From positions 238,250,501 through 238,314,500 of the forward strand of contig NC_134137.1 in NCBI RefSeq assembly GCF_033958435.1: 64,000 nucleotides of DNA, given 5' to 3'. The translations under genes and the position numbers were made by a program. Every line of letters begins with the position of its first letter. Within the stretch, counting starts at the first letter, position 1. Below the pieces are notes generated by a model. That model was not told the origin of the DNA. It saw only the letters and a list, made by a program, of their open reading frames with translations, and did no database searches. Positions 57,481-64,000 of the stretch are shown piece by piece. Source of the stretch: Carettochelys insculpta (Eukaryota; Chordata; Testudines; Carettochelyidae).

Positions 57481-57514
57481 GGTGAGCTTTCGTGGGACAG
57501 ACCCACTTCTTCAG
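57481..57514 (-). ncRNA. Hammerhead-ribozyme-like core, minus copy
   Basis: On the minus strand: CTGAAGA, stem II GTGGG/CCCAC around TCTGT, GAAA, then AGCTCACCT, giving a possible short stem III. Stem I is not evident. Confidence 0.6.
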
Positions 57515-57642
57515 ACCATAGCCAGACCAGAACAGACTCAATATTTAAGGCACAGAGAACCAAAAACAGTAAGCAAGGAGGACAAATCAGAAAAAGATAA
57601 TCAAGGTGAGCAAATCAGAGAGTGGAGGGGTGGGGGGGAAGA

Positions 57643-58764
57643 TCAAGAATTAGATTGAGCCAAGTATGCAGACGAACCCCTATAGTGACTCAGAAAGTTC
57701 CCATCACAATTTAAACCATGTGTTAATGTGTCGAATTTGAATATAAATGTCAGTTCGTCCGCTTCCCTTTCTACAGAGGAGCGATAATTTCTCTTCAGTA
57801 ACACACATACCTTGAGGTCATTGACAGAACGGCCCATTCCATTAAAATGTTGACTAACTGGTTTGTGGATCTGGAGTGTTTTGATGTCTGTTTTGTGCCC
57901 GTTGACCCTTTGTCTAAGGGAGTTAGAAGTCTGTCCGATATACAAAGCATCTGGGCATTGTTGGCACACGATGGCATATATGATGTTAGTAGAGGAGCAT
58001 GAGAAAGTGCCCGTGATTCTGTGAGTAACCTGCTTAGGTCCAGTGATGGTATTTCCAGAGAAGATATGTGGACAAAGCTGGCAGCAAGCTTTGTTGCAGG
58101 GAAAGGTTCCAGGACTGGTGTTCCTGGGGTATAGGCTGTGGCTGTTAGTAAGGATCATCATGAGGTTGGGAGGTTGTCTGTAGGAGAGAACAGGCATGTC
58201 ACCCAGGGCCTTCTGGAGTGTAGCATCCTGATTAAGAATAGGTTGTAGGTCTTTAATAATTCGTTGCAGTGGTCTGAGTTGGGGGCTGTAGGTGATGACC
58301 AGTGGTGTTCTGTTCTTGGCTTTTTTGGGCCGATCTTGGAGTAGCTGGTCTCTGGGTATGCGTCTGGCCCTGTCGATTTGTTTTTTCACTTCTCCTGGTG
58401 GGTAATTCAGGTTTATGAATATTTGGTAAAGTTCTTGTAGTTTTTGGTCTCTGTCAGTTGGATCAGAGCAAATGCGATTGTACCTAAGAGCTTGACTGTA
58501 AACAATGGAGCTAGTCATGCATGCAGGATGGAAACTAGAAGGGTGTAGATAAGTATAGCGATCAGTAGGTTTTCGGTACAGTGTGGTACTGATCAGGCCA
58601 TCCTTGATTAGTACTGTAGTGTCCAGGAAATGTATCTCTTGCATGTTGTAATTGAGGCATAAGTTGATGGTGGGGTGTAGATTGTTAAAGTCTCTGTGGA
58701 ATTCTTCTAGAGCCTCTGTACTATGGGTCCAAATCATAAAGATGTCATCAATGTATCTTAAGTC
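57643..58764 (-). CDS. PLE reverse transcriptase / GIY-YIG protein, minus copy (5'-truncated)
   Basis: Open on the minus strand from RT motif C (LRYIDDIFMIW, with the catalytic Asp pair). RT C-terminal blocks follow (EIHFLDTTVLI, DRYTYLHPSSFHPACMTS), then the linker CNKACCQLCPHIFSG. The GIY-YIG domain has NIIYAIVCQQCPDALYIGQT, SNSLRQRVNGHKTDIK and VSQHFNGMG. It ends in SAYLAQSNS at 57643. Motifs A and B are absent because of the truncation. The first residues of the open frame come from the junction. Confidence 0.88.
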   Translation of the reverse strand, partial: DLRYIDDIFMIWTHSTEALEEFHRDFNNLHPTINLCLNYNMQEIHFLDTTVLIKDGLISTTLYRKPTDRYTYLHPSSFHPACMTSSIVYSQALRYNRICSDPTDRDQKLQELYQIFINLNYPPGEVKKQIDRARRIPRDQLLQDRPKKAKNRTPLVITYSPQLRPLQRIIKDLQPILNQDATLQKALGDMPVLSYRQPPNLMMILTNSHSLYPRNTSPGTFPCNKACCQLCPHIFSGNTITGPKQVTHRITGTFSCSSTNIIYAIVCQQCPDALYIGQTSNSLRQRVNGHKTDIKTLQIHKPVSQHFNGMGRSVNDLKVCVLLKRNYRSSVEREADELTFIFKFDTLTHGLNCDGNFLSHYRGSSAYLAQSNS

Positions 58765-58773
58765 CTCTACTTT

Positions 58774-59157
58774 ACTCACAGAATCACGGGCACTTTCTCA
58801 TGCTCCTCTACTAACATCATATATGCCATCATGTGCCAACAATGCCCAGATGCTTTGTATATTGGACAGACTTCTAACTCCCTTAGACAAAGGGTCAACG
58901 GGCACAAAACAGACATCAAAACACTCCAGATCCACAAACCAGTTAGCCAACATTTTAATGGAATGGGCCATTCTGTCAATGACCTCAAGGTATGTGTGTT
59001 ACTGAAGAGAAATTATCGCTCCATTTTAGAAAGAGAAGTGGACGAGCTGACTTTTATATTCAAATTCGACACATTAACACATGGTTTAAATTGTGATGGG
59101 AACTTTCTGAGTCACTATAGGGGCTCGTCTGCATACTTGGCTCAGTCTAATTCTTGA
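58774..59157 (+). CDS. PLE GIY-YIG domain, plus copy (5'-truncated)
   Basis: Open from THRITGTFSCSSTNIIYAI to SAYLAQSNS, about 127 residues, covering only the GIY-YIG nuclease and the C-terminus. It differs from the minus copy at a few residues, for example SILEREVDEL against SSVEREADEL. There is no start codon at the break, so it is a remnant. Confidence 0.85.
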   Translation, partial: THRITGTFSCSSTNIIYAIMCQQCPDALYIGQTSNSLRQRVNGHKTDIKTLQIHKPVSQHFNGMGHSVNDLKVCVLLKRNYRSILEREVDELTFIFKFDTLTHGLNCDGNFLSHYRGSSAYLAQSNS

Positions 59158-59285
59158 TCTTCCCCCCCACCCCTCCACTCTCTGATTTGCTCACCTTGAT
59201 TATCTTTTTCTGATTTGTCCTCCTTGCTTACTGTTTTTGGTTCTCTGTGTCTTAAATATTGAGTCTGTTCTGGTCTGGCTATGGT

Positions 59286-59320
59286 CTGAAGAAATGGGTC
59301 TGTCCCACGAAAGCTCACCT
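59286..59320 (+). ncRNA. Hammerhead-ribozyme-like core, plus copy
   Basis: CTGAAGA at 59286-59292, stem II TGGG/CCCA around the TCTGT loop, GAAA at 59309-59312, then AGCTCACCTA. One base of stem II differs from the minus copy (ATGGG against GTGGG). Confidence 0.6.
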
Positions 59321-59423
59321 AATAAACTATTTTGCTAGTCTTTAAAGTGCTACTTGACTGCTTTTTGTTTTGATAGTGTATAGACTAGCACGGCTTACTC
59401 TCTGTTACTATCCAATAGCTATG

Positions 59424-59640
59424 GTTACACTAAAGTCTTGGTGACAAAACTCACAGAGTGCTTATACACAAAATGGGTTTTGTGGACAGTGTGTTGATAA
59501 AATCCAGCACTTTCACTGGCAGCGTTTTGCCTCAAAACTTGGCAGCAGAGGGGCTTGTATTGGTCTCTCCTAGTCTCGCAGATTCCCAGGTTCTGAGGGT
59601 GCTGGACCTGGGAGGTACAGCATATATTGCCTTTGACATG
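59424..59640. mobile_element. Partial Harbinger-type MITE (left part)
   Basis: The segment with TTACACTAAAGTCTTGGTGAC, CAAAATGGGTTTTGTGGACA and TTTCACTGGCAGCGTTTTGCC matches the first half of the MITE at 10793. The PLE at 57429-59411 inserted at its left end, since the TSD lies in the expected GCTATGGTTACACT terminus. The right half is not found. Confidence 0.55.
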
Positions 59641-59947
59641 TAATTTCCTACATTGCCTTTTTTTTTTGTTTTTTTGGGTTTTTTTAGGTGTTGGTGGTTA
59701 GATTTGATTTTCTTTTTGCTGCAGCTTCAGCTAGATACTAATAAACAAATCCAGGTTACAATATAAAGCATGAATTCCCATGAGCTGCTCCGCACCCACA
59801 GAACAAAATATTGGGCTCAGTTCTCCTTTCATTTACACTATTTACAGTATTTTCACTATGCCCAGTTGAGTTACTTCCAACCTACATCAGTGTGAAATCA
59901 GAATCGGGTTCATTGTCTCTGCTCATCCTTTTCCCAGAATATATCCT

Positions 59948-59977
59948 ATTATTATTATTATTATTTATTATTATTAT
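59948..59977. repeat. (TTA)n microsatellite
   Basis: About ten ATT/TTA units with one interruption. Confidence 0.85.
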
Positions 59978-60047
59978 GAGAGCTACTAACGAGAGCCTCT
60001 CTATTTATGTTGCCTAACAATTTCAGTTACAAAGAATTCTTGTGATT

Positions 60048-60223
60048 AGTAACAGAGAGAAAGCTGTGTTAGTCTGTATTCTATCAAAACAAAAAGCAGT
60101 CCAGTACCACTTTAAAGACCAACAAAATAATTTATTAGGTGATGTGCTTTCGTGGGACAGACTCATCACTTAATAAATTATTTTGTTAGTCTTTAAAGTG
60201 CTACTGGACTGCTTTTTTGTTTT
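60048..60223. mobile_element. PLE tail, head-to-head inverted dimer (176 bp)
   Basis: The left arm (60086-60144, minus) and right arm (60164-60223, plus) pair with one 1-bp length difference. The left copy carries the long tail (60048-60085) and part of the hammerhead-like core (CTTTCGTGGGACAGAC). The right copy starts inside CTCATCACTTAATAAATT. A perfect 13-bp duplication, AATTCTTGTGATT (60035-60047 and 60224-60236), bounds it. Confidence 0.88.
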
Positions 60224-60456
60224 AATTCTTGTGATTGTTTTTGTTCCAGTTCCGACATCCCTGTTGTTGACAACAGATCTTTGCTATTCACTGGGGACGT
60301 CTTCAGAACTGATTTTGCTTTGCACCATAAAATCCCATTCAGGTTTATTAGAGTTGTAAACTGTCATATGAACCAATTTTTCTTTTCGTACTTGCCTTTT
60401 TTCAAGAAAATGTTGGCAATCTGCCAAAATGGTAATGGATTGTGAATATTTGAAAT

Positions 60457-60964
60457 CAGTGTTTCTTAAACTATGTTCCGTGGAGCACTGGTGTTCCATG
60501 AACAACTCGCAGGTGTGCCACGAGCATTTGGAAAAAATAATTCAAAGTTTTACAATGAATAACCATTTTACAATGGTAACAGTAATGGAAAATACTGAAA
60601 CGTAATTTTATTTCTGTCTCTTGTGAGAGTGGTACTAGTGTGGCAAGACAGCAAGGTTGACATGTGCTAGCCTCTTCTCTAATCTTCTTCTATGCGGCAG
60701 GGCAGCAACTAGCAACAACGTGTGGTGTATGTATTTTATTTTCTGCTATTAAAACCAAATACAATGTTACTTCTCCATTGCAATGATACCTGATTAAATT
60801 ACCTCATTTTGGTTTTGCTGTATGTGTTGCTGTTTCTTTTCTTTTCTTTTCTTTTCTTTTCTTTTGTCTGACAACAGTTTTTTGAAGTACATTTTTCATA
60901 GGTGTTCCACATAAACATATTATTGGTTGATGTTCCATGGTCTCAAAAAGTTTAAGAAGATTTG
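60457..60964. mobile_element. hAT-like non-autonomous element
   Basis: The left end CAGTGTTTCTTAAACTATG and, in reverse, the right end CAAATCTTCTTAAACTTTTT are imperfect inverted repeats of hAT type. The left subterminal GTTCCGTGGAGCACTGGTGT resembles known hAT MITEs. The flanking 8-mers (TTTGAAAT and TTCTAAAG) match poorly, so the boundaries are uncertain. No transposase. Confidence 0.6.
60834..60865. repeat. (TTTTC)n microsatellite
   Basis: About six units within the hAT-like element. Confidence 0.88.
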
Positions 60965-61680
60965 TTCTAAAGAATCAGGTTCGTACTGTGAGCAAAGCAG
61001 CAGCAGCAGCAAACAACGCATTAGGAGCACCTGGGAGCAGCCAGAGCAATTGCTGCTACCGGAAAGGTGGAAATGGAGAGTGTTGGCCTGAGCTCTCCTG
61101 ACAAGCAGGCGGCTGGACCCGGCACATGGCTCCAGTAGACTATCCCCACACTACTGGGCTAAACAACAGCTTGCCTTTGCTGCCATCTAGTGCAGTTATA
61201 CCTGTAGGACAAATAGTAGCTGTGTGTCCAACAACTGTAAGTTGAGCATTCAACTCGCATGGGTGAAGATCGAAGAGGTGTACAGAGTAGAATTTGTTTT
61301 TATCCTTTTTTCTTTTACAATGAAACCAAGGAAGTTACATACCAAAAATTGCATTAAAACATTGTTATTGATGTTGCCTGGTCCAACATTTGAAAGGTAG
61401 GAAATACCAGATTTAGATGGTGCACACAATTTTGATTCTGCCCTCTTTTTCAAATGCAGTATAATAGTGTTTAATTACATGATAACATTCTATTTTTTTC
61501 ACAGGACCCTCGCCTCATTCAGTGCACAGGCTGGCTGCACAAGAAGGCAGCACTCTGCTTGCACGAACCATTGTAAATCTGACATTTTCTAATATTTGAG
61601 TGCTTGACTTTGCAACCTAAATAATGTTTTTTTTTCCCCACATAGTTTTTTCATATTCACAGGAGTCCCCAGAAGCTACA
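60965..61680. other. Non-coding sequence
   Basis: No recognised features. Confidence 0.4.
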
Positions 61681-61689
61681 GTTGAAATC

Positions 61690-61930
61690 AGGCCCTATCA
61701 TTTTAGGCACTGTACTAACATATTAATAGATAGTTCCTGCACAACATAAGCTTACAATCTAAATACATCAGAGAGACCGAAGGTGGCAGGGAAAATTGAG
61801 GCACAGATAGGTGATGAGATGAGACCAAGTTCACATAGCAATTAGGGGACAAGAAGAGAATAGAGTCCAGGCGTTTTATTCCTGAATCTTGCCCCCTCTA
61901 TCAAGTAGACAATACAGCCTTCTAACCCCA
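61690..61930 (+). mobile_element. MIR1-like amniote SINE
   Basis: TTTTAGGCACTGTACTAACA, AAGCTTACAATCTAAATAC, ATTGAGGCACAGATAGGTGA and TAGAGTCCAGGCG occur in the canonical order, ending in CCTTCTAACCCC. Confidence 0.75.
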
Positions 61931-62734
61931 CTTTGTACTAATTACCAGATTATGATGGTTTTCCTGCTTGATATAACAAAGTCCCATTTGTAAGGTATAG
62001 AAGAATTGTGGTACTTTAATAGAATGATCAAATTTCTATTTGTGCAGGCCATCTGGTCTCCTTTGGATACTCGGGACTTCTGGTACACGTCTCTGAGAAC
62101 CTGGGGAAAATTATACTCACTCAGTTTTGCCCTACTTCATGAGGCTATTAAAGATCTAAAGCTCTGAAAGTCTCTAACCTTAACCCTTAACTCTGACCCT
62201 GTTCCTGACCCCAGCCCTGACCTATTCTAAGCTGGCAGAACACATATTCTAAAAATAAATATGGTGCACAGATTTTTAAGCATCTTTAAATTCTTAATGT
62301 GCAAGAAAAATTATTCCAAAAGCTGCATTAGGCTGTTACTATGTTTATCTAAATTTACCTAAATAGGGCAAAAGCTCAGATAGGCTGATTCCTTTGCACA
62401 TCTGTCCAAGACTCAGGATTAATCTCCAAAGATCAGATGACTGACAACAAAAACTGAGACGTTTTTATTATTATTGCTGAGGATTAATCATGAGGATTAC
62501 AAAACGCCTTAAAAAGAGCCTTCACAACAAGCAAGATTTTAAGCATAAAGTGGGGACAGCTACAATCTAAAATCCTCAAAAGGCACTCTAATAAATCTTG
62601 ACCATGAATCAGCTCCAAAGGTTTGGCTAGTCAGGAGCTCTGTCATATTCCCTGCAGAATTCTCGTATTTTAGGTCCTCAAATGCACTTGTTCTCTTTCG
62701 TCTTTATATTCATTGTTGTTATTTTTATTATTTG
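61931..62734. other. Non-coding sequence
   Basis: No recognised features. Confidence 0.4.
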
Positions 62735-63030
62735 TATTTCAGTATCACCAAGAGACCATAAGTGAGATCCAGTCACATTGTGACATTACTGATGCCTCTG
62801 ACATGACACTACTGCATGATGCTGTTGAAAACTATTTGCAAGCTGCTGCAGGAATACCTGTTAAGAAAGATTTTGTGCACCAAAGAACTTACAATCTAAG
62901 GAGACAAGACCTAAAAATGGTAGGAGATTAAACAGATCTAAGAGATTAAAGTGACTTGCCCACTATCACCAGCTCAGTGAATGGTCCAAAAATCCAAGTC
63001 CCAGTCTCCTGAACTTTACTACTAGATTGT
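62735..63030 (+). mobile_element. MIR1-like amniote SINE
   Basis: TTTGTATTTCAGTATCACC, AACTTACAATCTAAGGAG, AAAGTGACTTGCCCACTATC and CCAGTCTCCTGAAC, the same order as the copy at 61690. The 72-residue open frame here comes from this repeat. Confidence 0.72.
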
Positions 63031-63241
63031 ATTTCCCTTTCCAAGAGCTGCCAGCCCTCAGTCATGTTTAAAAATCCTTTATGTGGGATGCAGGATAGAA
63101 CTTAAAAAGGCCCCTTACTGACTTAGGAACCAAAGTCCCATTGAATGAGATGCTTAGGAACCCAAAGACCAGATCATCAAAGCTATTTAGGCATTTCAGT
63201 GGCTCCATAATGTTGATACTACTCACAAGTGAAGACAAAGG

Positions 63242-63591
63242 GGTTGTGTCTACACTGAGCCTTAGTGCTGACAGTTTGCTGCAAATAAGCAGCCTCGAAA
63301 ATGCAAAATGGCATGTTTGCATATCTACGTGGCTACTGTGCATATTCATAAGCATAATTTGCATATCCACAGCAAAACTCAAATGGTGTAGATGTGGTTC
63401 TGCTCAGAAAGGGGGTTTTTGCCTGCAGAATCAGGTCTACATGGCTTGATTTTTTTTACTGTGAATATGCACATTAGACTCATGAATATGTATACCAGCC
63501 ACAGACTATCCAAACAACCTGCCAGCTTGCATTTTTGAAACTGCTTATTTGCATCAAACTCCTGGCACTGGGGCTCAGTGTAGACACAGCC
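63242..63591. mobile_element. Palindromic Harbinger-type MITE
   Basis: GGTTGTGTCTACACTGAGCC on the left and GGCTCAGTGTAGACACAGCC on the right, with the perfect 3-bp duplication AGG. The arms share AGTTTGCTGCAAATAAGCAG-type sequence and fold around about 63415. Confidence 0.82.
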
Positions 63592-63594
63592 AGG

Positions 63595-64000
63595 GAGTTT
63601 AGTATTGACTTCAGAGGGATAGGATAAGACTCTCTATTCAGTCCCCATGAGAGATTCCAGAGAGGTTTACCTATAATACTCAATTACATTATTTCCTAGG
63701 GATCCATTAGCTACCTTTTGACTGAAAAGTGTTATAAGTGCAACACAAGAATTAAGGCTGATAGTCACTGGCCATGACATGATGGCAGAGTAGCAATTTC
63801 AGAATGGAAAGAGTGAGCCTATAAAGAAACCTCAGACCCACCGAACTGTTAATAAACAAAAACATTCCCCATTTACCTGTGAGCCTTTGGGCAGGTATAT
63901 CATAACTGTAACAGAGATGTAATTGTACAATGCCAGATGAATTGGAATGATATAGTATTTTGGAGAGATTACAGGTTAAAAAGAAATGCCCATCTTCTAT
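63595..64000. other. Non-coding sequence to the window edge
   Basis: No recognised features. Confidence 0.4.

Larger units (their letters stand above)
57429..59411. mobile_element. Penelope-like element, second large head-to-head inverted dimer
   Basis: Matching arms 57429-58028 (minus) and 58772-59371 (plus) are each exactly 600 bp. The spacer (58029-58771) is the rest of the longer minus copy, with the RT region. A perfect 12-bp duplication, CCAATAGCTATG (57417-57428 and 59412-59423), bounds the insertion. The plus copy has the long tail (59372-59411); the minus copy ends with the short form. This is a different PLE subfamily from the one at 44.2 kb, though the protein is clearly related. 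Confidence 0.92.

Noticed and set aside
60457..60964. 8-bp target duplication for the hAT-like element
   Set aside because: The flanking 8-mers match at only five of eight positions, so I did not claim a duplication.
62741..62931. Open frame with AG before it and GT after it, looking like an internal exon of a host gene
   Set aside because: The segment aligns in order with MIR1-like SINE blocks seen also at 61690 and 22485 (TTTGTATTTCAG, CTTACAATCTAAG), so the splice-like ends belong to the repeat.

Overview
The window looks like repeat-rich, non-coding DNA from a large vertebrate genome, most likely a non-avian sauropsid (turtle or crocodilian). This rests on the combination of CR1/L3-type LINEs with an ATTCTATG-type 3' end, GIY-YIG Penelope-like elements (PLEs), many PIF/Harbinger MITEs ending in GGCTGTGTCTACAC, hAT and Tigger-like DNA transposons, and old MIR-type amniote SINEs. 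I found no host protein-coding gene, rRNA, tRNA or CRISPR array. All recognisable coding sequence belongs to transposable elements.

Layout. 1-1.1 kb: a 3'-truncated HARBI1-like nuclease with a spliceable intron, joined to the 5' part of another Harbinger copy. 1.1-4.1 kb: a decayed minus-strand LINE split by a 0.7-kb MITE. 5-10.4 kb: MITEs and a PLE tail. 10.6-14.6 kb: a CR1 LINE carrying a MITE and a Tigger-like element. 17.36-20.93 kb: a 3.6-kb two-gene Harbinger element (Myb/SANT-like gene and nuclease, convergent) inserted in a PLE tail. 22.5-37.3 kb: MITEs, PLE tails and SINEs, including a near-perfect 436-bp palindromic MITE nested in a larger one. 37.5-39.1 kb: an AT-rich block with no repeat I recognise. 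39.4-44.2 kb: a PLE tail, MITEs and an L3-like LINE end. 44.2-47.5 kb: two nearly identical PLE copies head to head. 48.96-51.59 kb: an almost intact hAT element with 8-bp target duplications. 52.4-57 kb: MITE fragments, LINE and SINE pieces. 57.4-59.4 kb: a second head-to-head PLE. 60-64 kb: a short PLE dimer, a hAT-like MITE, MIR-type SINEs and a palindromic MITE.

The strongest pattern is in the PLEs. Five separate insertions (23.8, 37.2, 44.2, 57.4 and 60.0 kb) are head-to-head inverted dimers, each bounded by one 12-13 bp target-site duplication, so each appears to have gone in as a single event. In all five, one arm carries an extra ~40-nt 3' tail that the other lacks. The tails contain a hammerhead-ribozyme-like core. 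A second pattern is that the GGCTGTGTCTACAC MITEs are flanked by 3-bp duplications of many sequences, not only TWA.

Nesting gives relative ages: MITE into LINE, Tigger-like into CR1, Harbinger into PLE tail, PLE into MIR, MITE into MITE. All boundaries and family assignments were made by eye, without database searches.
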